A stretch of DNA of 42,598 nt, taken from positions 1 to 42,598 of the IMG/VR virus record IMGVR_UViG_3300017724_000012. One strand, written 5' to 3'. The DNA is from a virus. A program made the position numbers and the translations under genes. A model generated the notes under the pieces. It was not told where the DNA came from. It made no database searches and saw nothing but the letters and a program-made list of their open reading frames with translations. Positions 6,480-18,300 of this stretch are shown here, one piece after another. Every line of letters starts with the position of its first letter. Position 1 is the stretch's first letter.

Positions 6480-7972
6480 TGGCAAAAGATAATTCAAATC
6501 CAAATAATGTAGGTAGTTTAGGTACTCAATCCTATTTAGCTTCTTCATCTTTAATTAGACAAGGAACTAATGATATAGGATATATTAACATTTTATCTTT
6601 AAATGATGGTGCTTTAAAAACAGAAACTGTTGTAACTAGCACAGATTCAATACCTAATAAAATATCAGAAGCTTCAGATACTTTACCTAATGACCAATTA
6701 ATAATTAATGCCTTAGATGAACTTCAAAAAGATATGAATGTTGATCCTGGTACTTATACTATTAGTTCTACAACCTATTATGAAGTACCTAATACAATTA
6801 AAAAAGAATATATAATTAAGGGTACTGTAATTGACTTTTATAAAAATGAAACTATAGCTAATGCTAATGTAATATTACCTCTTCCTGGGACTAAGTTTAG
6901 TACTAGAACAGATAAAAATGGAAGATTTAAAATTAAAGCTACCTACCCAGTTAATAAAGATACTGAAAAAGTTGCTATAAAACCCCCTATTTTAGTTACA
7001 GCAAAAGGATTTATTCCTCAAAAATTAACTCCGTATGCTTTAGATTCAACAGTAAGAGAAGATCTAAAAACTACAGAATTAAAATCTGTAAAGGGTTTAA
7101 CGGATAAAGCTAAAGCCGATTTAGCAAGAACTAAAGCACAAACTATACTTTTAATACAAGCATTAGGCAAAAAAAGTACATTAAAAATTTTGCTAAAAAT
7201 GTTTATTCAACAATGTAAAGAAAGATTAATACCTTTACTTTTAACTTTATTACAATCTTTTTTAATAGGTGAAATAATTAAATATCTAACTGGTCAAATC
7301 ACCGCAGAAGAATGTGAAGGACCATGCCCATCCCCAGAAGAAGTAGAAAAAATAAAGGCAAAAAGAAATAGAATTGTAAAACAGTTAAATCAAATTTATA
7401 AAATGTTAAATACTGCTTTAATTATAGCAGGAATTTTAGGTGGATTATCAGCTTTACTTTTAATTGCTTCTCAAATTATTAAATCAATACCACTACCAAC
7501 TTCTGTTCCTCCTGGTGTTGGTATCCCTACAAGTTTAATCCTTAGATTTCAAACCTTAATAACAAAACTAGAAACTTTATCTAAAACCATCTTCACCCTA
7601 TCTTTAGGTATAGCAGGTGCATTACTTGTTTTATTAGGATTATTAAAACAAATAATTCAATTACTAAACTTATTAGACCAACAATTTGAAAGATGTAGTG
7701 ATACCGAAGGGTTAGATGAACTTGATTTCCAATTAATCCCAGATGAAGCAGAATTAGATACTCCATCAAATGATACAGTAAATGGTTTTACTTTAACCAC
7801 AGTAGCTGATAATAAAGGAATAGTTGGTTCATTACAAAAAAGATATGCTACGGCAACAGATTCATTAGGTGTTGTAGTTTTAAAAGGAGAACCATCATTT
7901 AGTGCAAGTGACCAAATTTTAATCGATGAACTTGCATTTTATATACGATCAAATGATTTAAAAGCAAACTAA
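6479..7972 (+). CDS. Virion structural protein with carboxypeptidase-regulatory-like domain and membrane-capable helices
   Basis: A 497-residue protein with an unusual layout. Residues 112-180 match a carboxypeptidase-regulatory-like beta-sandwich (IIKGTVIDF, ANANVILP, STRTDKNGRFKIK, ILVTAKGF), a domain common in Bacteroidota. Residues 223-270, 308-338 and 366-400 are strongly hydrophobic helices (for example LIPLLLTLLQSFLIG and ALIIAGILGGLSALLLIA), with a Cys pair (ECEGPC) between the first two. The C-terminus is acidic and then beta-rich. It lies between the spike and gp25, so it should be a baseplate or tail-tip component; the helices could insert into the host membrane after spike release or pack inside the tube. 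No exact family is recognised. It overlaps the spike stop by one base. Confidence 0.7.
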   Translation: MAKDNSNPNNVGSLGTQSYLASSSLIRQGTNDIGYINILSLNDGALKTETVVTSTDSIPNKISEASDTLPNDQLIINALDELQKDMNVDPGTYTISSTTYYEVPNTIKKEYIIKGTVIDFYKNETIANANVILPLPGTKFSTRTDKNGRFKIKATYPVNKDTEKVAIKPPILVTAKGFIPQKLTPYALDSTVREDLKTTELKSVKGLTDKAKADLARTKAQTILLIQALGKKSTLKILLKMFIQQCKERLIPLLLTLLQSFLIGEIIKYLTGQITAEECEGPCPSPEEVEKIKAKRNRIVKQLNQIYKMLNTALIIAGILGGLSALLLIASQIIKSIPLPTSVPPGVGIPTSLILRFQTLITKLETLSKTIFTLSLGIAGALLVLLGLLKQIIQLLNLLDQQFERCSDTEGLDELDFQLIPDEAELDTPSNDTVNGFTLTTVADNKGIVGSLQKRYATATDSLGVVVLKGEPSFSASDQILIDELAFYIRSNDLKAN

Positions 7973-7977
7973 TCTAA

Positions 7978-7987
7978 TATTTATAAT
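7978..7987 (+). promoter_or_regulatory. Candidate late promoter motif TATTTATAAT
   Basis: AATATTTATAATAAA, the best match to the extended consensus, with 13 nt between TATTTATAAT and the ATG at 8001. It would drive the gp25-gp6 baseplate genes. Confidence 0.5.
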
Positions 7988-8000
7988 AAATCAATATAAC

Positions 8001-8396
8001 ATGAAATTAAGTCAATTAAAAACTATTGTAAAAGATGCTGTAAAAGAGGCAATTCAAGAGGAAATGAAAGACATTCTTATGGAAGCTGTACGCTCTCCTA
8101 AACAAACTGTTTATGAAAATAGAATGGGTACTCCTACAACAAATGTAGCAGCACCAACCCCAATGAACCCAGTGATGCAATCATCACTTCCTGAAACCGA
8201 TAAAGCAACATTAAGAGAAAATATGATGAATGTTTTAGATGGTATGAGACCTGGAGCTAATGGTACATTAAGTGCAAATACAAATAATATGCCTTTAAAA
8301 GTAGCAAGTGGTGATACAACATCTCCAAACGGAAGTTTACCTGAAGGAAATGTTAGTATGGATCAAATTATGGGATTAATGAAAGGTAAAGTATAG
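8001..8396 (+). CDS. Hypothetical virion-associated protein
   Basis: A 131-residue protein with one strong amphipathic helix at the N-terminus (residues 1-30, IVKDAVKEAIQEEMKDILMEA), followed by a long Pro/Asn/Thr/Gly-rich, probably disordered region and a short Met-rich end (MDQIMGLMKGKV). No domain is recognised. It is the first gene after a late-type motif and ends one base before gp25, so it is probably a late structural or assembly protein. The helix plus flexible linker suggests a tether or scaffold, but this is a guess. Confidence 0.7.
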   Translation: MKLSQLKTIVKDAVKEAIQEEMKDILMEAVRSPKQTVYENRMGTPTTNVAAPTPMNPVMQSSLPETDKATLRENMMNVLDGMRPGANGTLSANTNNMPLKVASGDTTSPNGSLPEGNVSMDQIMGLMKGKV

Positions 8397-8397
8397 T

Positions 8398-8805
8398 ATG
8401 GCATTTGGAGCACAAAGAATATTTCCCAATGACCAAAGACCTCAAGTAGCAATTGGTTTTAACCTTCCTATGAATGAAGGTGGGGTATTCACTCCTAATT
8501 ATCAAACTAAACAAGCAATTAAAAACAATTTAATTAATTATTTTTTAACTAACCCAGGAGAAAGACCTGGTAATCCTACTTTTGGAGCAGGATTAAGAGA
8601 ATATATTTTTTCTCAAATTGATAGTCAAGATTTAGATTATATTAGAGGTGATATACAACAAAAATTAATAGATTATTTTCCTAATGTAAGAGTAAATAAT
8701 ATAACAGTATTACCAGCAGAAGAAGAAAATACCATAAATATAACCATAACATATAGTGTAGCAGATACAAATATAAATGATACACTAAATTTAAGCTTTA
8801 ACTAA
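8398..8805 (+). CDS. 25: Baseplate wedge protein gp25
   Basis: A 135-residue member of the GPW/gp25 family (T4 gp25 has 132 residues). The family core is visible: KQAIKNNLINYFLTNPGERPGNPTFG, with the signature Glu-Arg-Pro (residues 54-56) followed by F-G-GL, and a C-terminal beta hairpin (TINITITYSV). In T4, gp25 sits in the inner baseplate with gp6 and gp53 and nucleates the first sheath ring. It overlaps the gp6 start by one base; the gp25-gp6 order is the same as in other T4-like phages. Confidence 0.93.
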   Translation: MAFGAQRIFPNDQRPQVAIGFNLPMNEGGVFTPNYQTKQAIKNNLINYFLTNPGERPGNPTFGAGLREYIFSQIDSQDLDYIRGDIQQKLIDYFPNVRVNNITVLPAEEENTINITITYSVADTNINDTLNLSFN

Positions 8806-10715
8806 TGGCAATAAGAAGAAATATAAATTATACGAATAAAAATTTTAGAGACTATCGTTCTCAATTAATTAATTATTCCCAAACCTATTTTCCAAATACC
8901 TATACAGATTTTACAGAAACTTCTCCAGGTATGATGTTTATAGAGCAGGCTACTTATGTTGGTGATGTTTTATCTTTTTATTTAGATAACCAGGTTCAAG
9001 AGAATTTTTTACAATACGCTAGACAAAGTAGTAATTTATATGATTTATCTTATATGTACGGCTATAAACCTAAAGTAACAGGTTTATCTTCTGTTGAATT
9101 ATCATTTTATCAATTAGTTCCATCTAAGATATCGTCAAGTATAGATTCAGGAGGAAATACAAATAACCTTTATGTTCCTGACTTTAGTTATGCTCTTTAT
9201 ATTGGAGCTAATACTACTTGTCAAACAGATAATAGTATATCTTTTACTATAGAAGATCCAGTTGATTTTACAATATCTGGTTCATCTGATCCAACTAATA
9301 TAAGTGTTGCTCAAGTATCTAATAATGAACCTACTTATTATTTACTAAAGAAAAAAAGAAATGCATTATCTGGAGCTATAAAAAATCAAACTTTTTCATT
9401 TAATGAACCTCAGGAATTCCCTACAGTAGTACTAGAAGATAATAATATAGGAGGTATATTAGATTGTATTGATAGTCAAGGTAATCAATGGTTTGAAGTA
9501 GATTATTTAGGACAAGAACAAATATTTACAAATATAAAAAATGTAAATGTAAATGATCCTAATAATTATGCTGAGAGTGATAATGCTCCTTATTTACTTC
9601 AAACTAAACAGGTACAAAATAGATTTGCTACTAGATTTTTATCTTCCAATCAACTTCAAATACAATTTGGATCAGGAAATCCTGCAGATACAGATGAAGA
9701 TATAATTCCTAACCCTTTTAATGTAGGTTTAGGATTACCTTTTGAACGTAATAAATTAACAACTGCTTATTCTCCAACTAATTTTATATTTACTAATACT
9801 TATGGAATAGCACCTAGTTTTACTACTTTATCAATTAGATATTTAAAAGGGGGAGGTGTTTCTTCTAATGTAGCTGCTAATAGAATTACAAAAATAAATA
9901 CTAATAATACTAGATTCCAAACACAAACACTTAACTCTACAGTAGCTCAAACAGTATTTGATTCAATACAAGTAAATAATGAATCCGCGGCTAGTGGAGG
10001 TAGTAATGGAGATTCAACCGAAGAATTAAGACAAAATTCTTTATCCCAAATATCAAGTCAGTTACGAAATGTAACTGCAGATGATTATTTAGTAAGAGCC
10101 TTAAGCATGCCAGCAAAATTTGGTATTATTTCTAAGGCAATTACTCAAAAACCAAAAGCAAATGATCCTAATACTACTTTAGATTTATATGTTTTATCCC
10201 AAGATTTAAATGGTAATTTAACATATGCTTCTGATGCTTTAAAATCAAACTTAAGAACCTATATTAATCAATATAGAATGATAGGGGATACTATTAATAT
10301 AAAAGATGCTTTTATAATTAATATATGTATTAATTACGAAATAATAACTCTCCCAGATTTTAATAATAGTAATGTATTAACTGCTTGTAATGTTGCTTTA
10401 CAAAATATTTTTAATATAAATAGTTGGCAAATTAACCAACCTATATTATTAAGAGATATAAGTACAGCATTAGACGGTGTTCAAGGAGTTCAAACAGTAA
10501 CAAATATATCTATTTCAAATAAAGCTGGAACACAATCTGGATATTCAAAATATGGATATGATGTAACTGGAGCTTTACAAAATGGTACTATATTTCCTTC
10601 TATTGATCCAATGATATTTGAAGTAAAATATCCTAACACTGATATAGTAGGTAGAGTAGTTAGTTTAGGACAAGGTGGAGGAAGTACAACAAATGGTGGA
10701 GGTAGAAATTATTAA
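8805..10715 (+). CDS. 6: Baseplate wedge protein gp6
   Basis: A 636-residue baseplate-J-type protein, close to the length of T4 gp6 (660). The N-terminal part has the conserved block TETSPGMMFIEQATYVGDVLSFYLDNQ (about residues 38-65), then YARQSSNLYDLSYMYGYKP. The central beta-rich region and the C-terminal half (about 405-560), with RNVTADDYLVRALSMPAKFG and a late helix-strand module containing GDTINIKDAFI, correspond to the region that forms the inner baseplate ring. It ends in a short Gly-rich tail. gp6 dimers tie the wedges together around the hub. It overlaps gp25 by one base. Confidence 0.92.
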   Translation: MAIRRNINYTNKNFRDYRSQLINYSQTYFPNTYTDFTETSPGMMFIEQATYVGDVLSFYLDNQVQENFLQYARQSSNLYDLSYMYGYKPKVTGLSSVELSFYQLVPSKISSSIDSGGNTNNLYVPDFSYALYIGANTTCQTDNSISFTIEDPVDFTISGSSDPTNISVAQVSNNEPTYYLLKKKRNALSGAIKNQTFSFNEPQEFPTVVLEDNNIGGILDCIDSQGNQWFEVDYLGQEQIFTNIKNVNVNDPNNYAESDNAPYLLQTKQVQNRFATRFLSSNQLQIQFGSGNPADTDEDIIPNPFNVGLGLPFERNKLTTAYSPTNFIFTNTYGIAPSFTTLSIRYLKGGGVSSNVAANRITKINTNNTRFQTQTLNSTVAQTVFDSIQVNNESAASGGSNGDSTEELRQNSLSQISSQLRNVTADDYLVRALSMPAKFGIISKAITQKPKANDPNTTLDLYVLSQDLNGNLTYASDALKSNLRTYINQYRMIGDTINIKDAFIINICINYEIITLPDFNNSNVLTACNVALQNIFNINSWQINQPILLRDISTALDGVQGVQTVTNISISNKAGTQSGYSKYGYDVTGALQNGTIFPSIDPMIFEVKYPNTDIVGRVVSLGQGGGSTTNGGGRNY

Positions 10716-10725
10716 AACATAAACA

Positions 10726-11874
10726 ATGGCAGTATATAAAATTTTCCCACTTCAAGATGCAACCATGTATTCAAGATATCCTCTTACAAATACAGGTATA
10801 GATTCTATTCTTGAAATTTCAAATCTTAATCCTACAACAATAGGAACACCTGTTGTTGCTAGACCTATTATTCAATTTGATCAATCCCAAATTAATGATG
10901 TTATAAACACTTTAAATACTGGTTCTACTGCAATATCTGCAAGTTTAAAATCATTTATTTCAACAGCTAATGGTATAGTGATGAAATCTGATTTATATGT
11001 ATATCCTATCTCAGGATCTTGGAATAATGGAAGTGGTGAATATTCAGATAGCCCACCTACAACTAATGGTGTTAGTTGGGAATTTAGATCAAATAACGGG
11101 TCTAATGCTTGGTCTACTAATAATTTCGCAACTAATGTTACAGCTTCATTTATAACGGCATCTGAAGGTGGTGGTACATGGTATACAGCATCTAGTGATA
11201 CTAGACTTAATTTAGAATATTCTCAATCTTTTAATTTAAGAACTGAAAAAGATATAAATGTAGATGTAACAGATATAGTTAAAACATGGTACTCTAGTTC
11301 ATATAACATACCTGGTACTTATACTGAGATAGAAAATAATGGGTTTATTTTAAAATGGAGTGATGAAATTGAATTTGATTCTAATTTATCTATCCAACCT
11401 AAAATGCAATTTTATTCTGTTGATACAAATACCATATATCCTCCTCAATTAGAAATAAAATGGAGAGATTATAAATATTCTACAAATTTACCTATAATTA
11501 ATACACCTGATTTATATCTAGCTATTGATAATAATCAAGGAGTATTTTATAGTGAAAGTATTAATCAATTTAGAATAAACTGCAGACCAGAATTTCCAAC
11601 TAGAACTTTTCAAACCTCTTCTGTGTATACTGATAATTTTGCTTTACCACAAGAATCATATTATGCTATAAAAGATTTAGATACAAATGAATATATTATA
11701 AATTTTGATGAAGAATTTACTCAAATTAGTTGTGATTCCACAGGAAGTTATTTTACATTATATATGAATGGACTAGAACCTGAAAGATATTATGAAATAT
11801 TAATTCAAACTACTGTAGATAATAATACTATAGTAAAAGATGATCAATATTATTTTAAAGTTGTAAATGGTTAA
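10726..11874 (+). CDS. Tail/baseplate structural protein with DNRLRE-like beta-sandwich
   Basis: A 382-residue protein. The N-terminal 230 residues resemble the DNRLRE/CBM96-type beta-sandwich: DATMYSRYPLTNTGID at the start, RPIIQFD, a LYVYPISGSWNNGSGEYSD strand, W-containing segments and VDVTDIVKTWYSSS followed by NNGFILKWS. This fold often binds carbohydrate in secreted proteins. The C-terminal 130 residues look like a fibronectin-like module (residues 260-380). It lies 10 nt after gp6, where T4 carries other wedge genes, and is probably a wedge or peripheral baseplate component that contacts cell-surface glycans. Confidence 0.7.
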   Translation: MAVYKIFPLQDATMYSRYPLTNTGIDSILEISNLNPTTIGTPVVARPIIQFDQSQINDVINTLNTGSTAISASLKSFISTANGIVMKSDLYVYPISGSWNNGSGEYSDSPPTTNGVSWEFRSNNGSNAWSTNNFATNVTASFITASEGGGTWYTASSDTRLNLEYSQSFNLRTEKDINVDVTDIVKTWYSSSYNIPGTYTEIENNGFILKWSDEIEFDSNLSIQPKMQFYSVDTNTIYPPQLEIKWRDYKYSTNLPIINTPDLYLAIDNNQGVFYSESINQFRINCRPEFPTRTFQTSSVYTDNFALPQESYYAIKDLDTNEYIINFDEEFTQISCDSTGSYFTLYMNGLEPERYYEILIQTTVDNNTIVKDDQYYFKVVNG

Positions 11875-11879
11875 ATATT

Positions 11880-12350
11880 ATGCAAACTGAAAACATTGAT
11901 TTAAAAAAAGAAGTTTTTAATAAAACTCAATATGAACAAGTAATTGATACCAATTTTTCTCAATTAGGCGTCCCTTCAGTTAGTGCTAGTGCTGAAGATA
12001 CAATAAGTGTTGAAGAATTTTTTTCAAATTATAATGCTATTTTTTATGATATACCACCTAATGGGGATACTAATTCACATCAATTTTTAGTAGAACAAAG
12101 TGGTCAATATATTAATTTTGATGATTTATCAGCAGAAATTATAGCACTACAAGAAGAAATTGCAGGTTTAAGAAAAGAATTACTAGCAGAACAAATAAAA
12201 GTATTAGAATTAGAATCTGGAGTTTCATTTGATACTGGTTCTTTAGATTTAGGAGTAGATAATAACCCATTAACAAATATTTCTAGTAATATAGTAGCAG
12301 GTGGTGCATCAGCAAATAGTGGAACAGATACAAATACTAGTGTTTATTAA
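11880..12350 (+). CDS. Baseplate-associated hypothetical protein
   Basis: A 156-residue protein: an N-terminal segment with FNKTQYEQVIDTNFSQLG, a middle part with EFFSNYNAIFYDIP and HQFLVEQSGQYI, a coiled-coil helix at residues 82-113 (LSAEIIALQEEIAGLRKEL) and a Gly/Ser/Asn-rich disordered tail. No known family is named with confidence. Its tight spacing (5 nt after the DNRLRE-like gene, 12 nt before the giant protein) and acidic composition suggest a small subunit of the same wedge complex. Confidence 0.7.
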   Translation: MQTENIDLKKEVFNKTQYEQVIDTNFSQLGVPSVSASAEDTISVEEFFSNYNAIFYDIPPNGDTNSHQFLVEQSGQYINFDDLSAEIIALQEEIAGLRKELLAEQIKVLELESGVSFDTGSLDLGVDNNPLTNISSNIVAGGASANSGTDTNTSVY

Positions 12351-12362
12351 TAGCAACATTAA

Positions 12363-15300
12363 ATGGAAAAAAACATAGTCATAAATACCGTAGATCCTCA
12401 AACATTTGAATTTCAAGATTATTCTACTTCAGATGAAACTTTAATTGCTAATAACAGTTTAGATACTGCTTTTACTGCCTCTAGTGATTATATTGAAGCC
12501 TACATATATGATGGGAACCAAAATAGAATTTCAAGTCAAGTTCCTTATACTAATTATAGTGTTACTGAAGGAGATATAGTATTAAAACCCTCTAATGATT
12601 TAGAAAGATTAGGTTTTGATATGGGTTCATATTATATATCATATGACTTTTATAGACCAAGATTAGGTTCTACTTTAAATACCCAATATTATATAAGTGA
12701 AATTAGTTCGGATAGAACTGAAATTCGATTAGATAGTACCCAAATTACTAATGAATTATTAATAAGTTCTAGTTTAGAATTTATAGCATATAGAGATGAA
12801 GCAGAATATTTTGTAGATTTTTTCCTTAATTTTGGTAACAATCAACAAGTAATTGCTAATAATATTGAACTAGATTTAGAAGATGAATTAAACCCTACGG
12901 TTTTAATTAAATTGTATGAACCTCTTCCTAGTAATTTTACAACAAAATCTCAATGTACCGTTGTAGAACAAATATCTACACCTCAATCTTATAATGTTGT
13001 TTTTCCTCCATTAGATTTTACACCAGATGATTTTAGTTATATATCAGGCCCTAATTATAGTTTAAATATTAAAGGAGAATCAGGTACTCCTGGAATGGAT
13101 TTTTCATATAATACTTTAGTAGAATCTGATTTAACGTCTTCTTTTAATCAAATAAATAGTTTACTTACTCGTAAAGAAATTGATATTAATATTAATTATG
13201 AAGATTATAATGATTTTATTTACTTTTCTTCTGCCTATACCAGATTACAAAACTTTTATCATAAAGTAGGAGTAATACAATCTGCTAGTTTACAGTTAGG
13301 TAAAATTACCTCAGCAACAACTGGCTCAGAAATTTATAGTTCTAGTCAAGCAGTATTTAGTCAAACAATTCAAGATACTATTAAAAATTTTGATGGTTAT
13401 GAATATTTTCTTTACTTTAACAGTGGATCAGATTCTTCTTATCCTAAATCTAATTCGGAACCACCATTTATTTTATATCCTACGGGTAGTACAGAAGTTT
13501 TAGAATGGTTAGGTTCAACAGATGATGAAAGCCCTTATTATGGTGGTCAATCAATTACTGCTTCTAATTATGATGAAGAAAATCAAAATTCATTATATTT
13601 TGCAATTCCAGAATATCTAAGAAGTGATCCTCAAAATGTCAAATATGAATTGTTTGTTGATATGGTGGGACAACATTATGATAATTTATGGTTATATACT
13701 AAAAATATTACTACTAAATTTGATGCTGATAACCGTCTAGATTATGGTATTGCAAAAGATATGGTAGCCGATGCTATTAGAGATTTTGGGGTAAAATTAT
13801 ATTCTAATAATTTTAATACTAACGACTTATATACAGCATTTTTAGGACTAACCCCTTCAGGTAGTTCATTTCCTTTCCCATATATGACAGGATCAATTGG
13901 TGGTGCTGTTAATACACCTTCTGGGTATGAATATGTAGATTCAACAATATCTGCATCAAACGATATAGTTCCATTAGACGATGTTAATAAACGTTTATAT
14001 AAACGAATTTACCATAATTTACCTTATTTACTTAAAACTAAAGGAACAGTAGCTGGTTTAAGAGCATTAATTACTTCATATGGCATCCCAGATACAATTT
14101 TAAGAATAAATGAATTTGGGGGTAAAGATAGAAATAACTCCCAAGATTGGGATTTAAAACAAGATTTTTATAATGTTGGGTTAAATACAACCAGTTCAGC
14201 TTTTACTTCTTCATTTAATTTAAATAGTGATTTTAACGCAGATGAAAACTCACCGGGTGCTATTCAATTTAGATTTAAAACAAATGGAATACCTTCTGCT
14301 TCTAATACTCCTATCACTCAATCATTCTTTTATAGCAGCACAGGAGTTGGGAGTAAAATTGCAATGGCTTTAGAATATAATGAAAGTTTATTATTAACTG
14401 GATCATATTCAGGATCAACAGAAAGTAAATATAAAAACTATGGTACTTTAAAATTTTGGCCTAATGAAACAATAAACCCTGGAAATTATGCTTCGTTATA
14501 TTTACCATTTTGGGATGGTGATTGGTGGTCAGTTCAAATTAATAGAAAAGATGGTAAATTTGAATTATTATCTGCTAATGCAATAGGAGAAAATTTAGGA
14601 TTTACAGGAAGTGATGAAATTAATGCTGATACTACTAAGTGGGAAGCTGCGGATCAAATGTTTTGGTTACCTCAAACTTATGTTTTATTTGATAGTACTT
14701 ATTACTTTCCATTCTCTGGATCATTACAAGAAGTAAGATATTTTACAGAACCCTTAAGTCAAAGTGTATTTTTTGATTATACTATGAATCCTTATTCATT
14801 TGAAGGAAATAATATAAATAGTGCTCCTAACCAACTAGCATTTAGATTACCATTAGGTACAATGTTAAAAACAGGTTCATTTAATACATCCATCCACCCT
14901 AAAGTTACTGGATCTTGGGTTACTACCTCTTCATTTAGAAATGATATAGCAAGTACTGCATCATTTTCATCAGCTAAACCTACATGGTTAAAAAATATAG
15001 AAGATGTATACCCTGATCAATCTCCATCAGGAATGAGAAATAGAGTAACAGATAAAATACAGACAGAAGCACTTATACTTCCTGAAGGTGATACTTTATC
15101 TGGATATGAATCAATACAACAAACTTCATATGTAAGTGAAAGTTTTACTCCTAGTATAAATTATTTAGAAGTAGCATTTTCACCTCAAGATCAAATTAAT
15201 GATGATATTACAGGTCAATTAGGGTATTTTAATATAGGGGAATATATTGGTGATCCACGATTAATATCCTCATCAGATAGAACTTATCCTGATTTAGATG

Positions 15301-18300
15301 TTTTAAGAGATGCATATTTTGAAAAATATATAACTAATTATGATGTAACTGATTTTGTTAGATTAATAAAATTCTTTGATAATTCATTATTTAAAATGAT
15401 AGAAGATTTTACTCCTGCAAGAACAAGTTTATCTTCTGGTGTTGTTATTAAACAACATTTATTAGAAAGAAATAGACAAAGACCAGCTCAGGTAACTTCT
15501 TCTTTCCATAATTATTCAGGCTCAGTTAGAAATTTACCTAAAAATTATAGTTTAGGATCAAATGATTATCCACAATATTCAGATTCGGGTTCTGCTATAT
15601 ATAAATTTAGTGGAGGTACAGGTGGTGGATTTGAACCTTTTAATGGTTTACAAACTTACCCATCTGGAACCTTAAATTTAGGTCCTGATAATAGATATTT
15701 TGTAACACAAAGTTGGAATGAAGCTTGGGAATCTATTAGTGGTTCAGCTCCAATTGATAGAACAGATCAAAGAGAATTTTATAATGGAGAGTTTAGTGGT
15801 TCTAATATTGAAGTAGGTTTAAATGATATTTGTAGTGCATATTTTAAAGTTAGTATGACTGAATATAGATATATACCTGTATTTTGGAGTGCTGATGGAA
15901 ATAATAATACTAATACTATTTCTGAACAAGACTTCTTAGACCCAAGTAATCAACCTCCATCAGGGTTTGTATGGTTTTGGAATAATGGTCAAACTTTAAG
16001 TACTAATAGTGATGGAGTTGTAACTTATATAAAAATGTCTTTAGAGACATATAATGGTTATAATATTGCTTCTTTTATACAGGGAGTTGAATTTATTATA
16101 TTTAGTTTTAGTAATGCAACAGATTTTAATGGGAATATATTAACTGAAAGAAATGCTACATATTATATAGAATCAGTAGCAATCCAACCAGCAGATTTAT
16201 CACCAAATGCTAATAGTGTTGGTGCCGCTTTAGCTTTTACAGTACCAGAAATTTCATCAACTGCTGTTTCTTCTGCAGATTCTGCATTTTTTGATTTTAA
16301 CTTTTCAGCAAGTGGAGACTTTATTTGGTATGCTACAGATGATACAAGTACTGATCCTGATGTAGTAATAAACACAGGAATATCATCCTCAATACCACAA
16401 GGTTATTTCCCCTTACCTGGAAGTCCTTTAGTAAACAAAAACTACCCTACAGAATCATTTTTTAGAGGTTGGGCTAGTTCTAATTTTTATCAAAATGGTA
16501 CTTTTATATCTTCTACAGGTATATTAAGTGATGTATTAGATAACTTTAATACAGGATCACATGAAATAGATAATACTGATACTACATTACAGTCAGGAAC
16601 AGATCCCGCAAGTAATTACCCATGGTTTATGAATGCTCATTTAGACCAACAGGGAAGTAGCTGGATACAAATTCCATCAGAATCATTTTTAGATTATTCT
16701 AATATTCCGGATTCATCAGTAGGACCTGTAGCAACAAATAATTATTTTAATATAGCTTGGACTAGCCAAAGTTCGGCTCAAGGAGTAAATTATTATTATA
16801 ATGCTAGCAATAATGCTATTTATATATCTGGTTCTCAATTTCAAAACGATTTAAAAACCCCAGGTGCTTTATATTCAAGTAGTCTAGTAGCACAAATAAT
16901 ATCTCAAGGAACTAATCTACCAGGAGGTTATACTCCTCCGGGTCAAACAAGTTTAACAATCCCAATTTCTAATGATAATGAATTATGGGTATACCAAGGA
17001 GAAAATAGTGGATTTACTGCTGGAGGTGAATGGCAAAATGCTGCCCCAGATGCAAATGCTTGGAGATATAATAGATATATCCATAGACCATTTAAAATTT
17101 ATTATTTAACAGAAACAGGATCAGGAGCTCCAAGTGAACCCTATTTAGAATATGATCCTATGGTATATAGTGGTAGTCCGATTATTTCGTTAACTGGTCC
17201 TCCACCCTATTATGATGATGTACGACGAAAATTTGCAACTATGTTGGGTACACAAGGAAATATTCCAAATACCTTAACCTATCAAAAACCTTTAAATGCA
17301 ACAGAAACTTTCCCATCAGTAACTCAAACATCAGGAAGTTTTCAAATATATAGTGAATTAAGACAAGTAAGACCTTTTATATTTACAACTTACCAAACTA
17401 AACTAAATATTCCAGGTGCTATAGGTCCAGCTATTGGTTCTGGTTCAGCAATATCGATTTCACAATCAGATGGTACTCCTTTTGCTACATTAAGAATGTA
17501 TCAAAATGAACAAGCTTCTGTACCACCACCAACTCCAACTGGAAATTCTTATGATGTAACTTGTAATGATTTTATATGTCAACTTTATTATACTGATGAA
17601 GATGGAGTGCTTACAGGACCTATTTCAATGCTTAATAATCAAACAGTAGCTATTTGTGCAGATGCTAGTTTAAATCAAAGTCAAGTTATATCTCCAATTT
17701 CGTTTGGTAGTTTTTCAATTGTATTAGATGTAAATAATACAAATGGAGCTTGTTCAGCAGTTATTACTAATCCATTAGGAGGAGGAGGAGGTGGATTTAA
17801 CCTACTTGGTGGTACTTATGTTAATCAACATCCTTATTTTTATGATTTAACAACCAATAATGGTGAAACAGTTCAAAATTCTACAGCTTTAGGATTTGGG
17901 CAAGATCCAATATTATTTGGAGAACTTTATGATGGTGAAAATACATCATCACTATCTCTTTTAACTGGAACACAACCCGCAGGAGATCAAACCTTACCTG
18001 ATATAATATTTCCTAGAGGAGATTATATCTTCACAATGAGTGATTTTGATACTGGTAGATTTACTAATGGTAGAACAGAATTTGGTTTATGGACTAGATT
18101 TGGAGATTATGCAACTTATGATTTAGAAAACCAAGTAGGATCAGGACATAACCCTATTACTATAGATTATAAAGATACAAATAATACATCACAAACTATA
18201 GATGTATATCAATTTGCAGCTGTTAGTTTTGATGGAGTTGGTCTAAGTCCTGGAGCTGATAATGGAGGAGCACAAAATATAAGTGAAGATATGCGATTCT

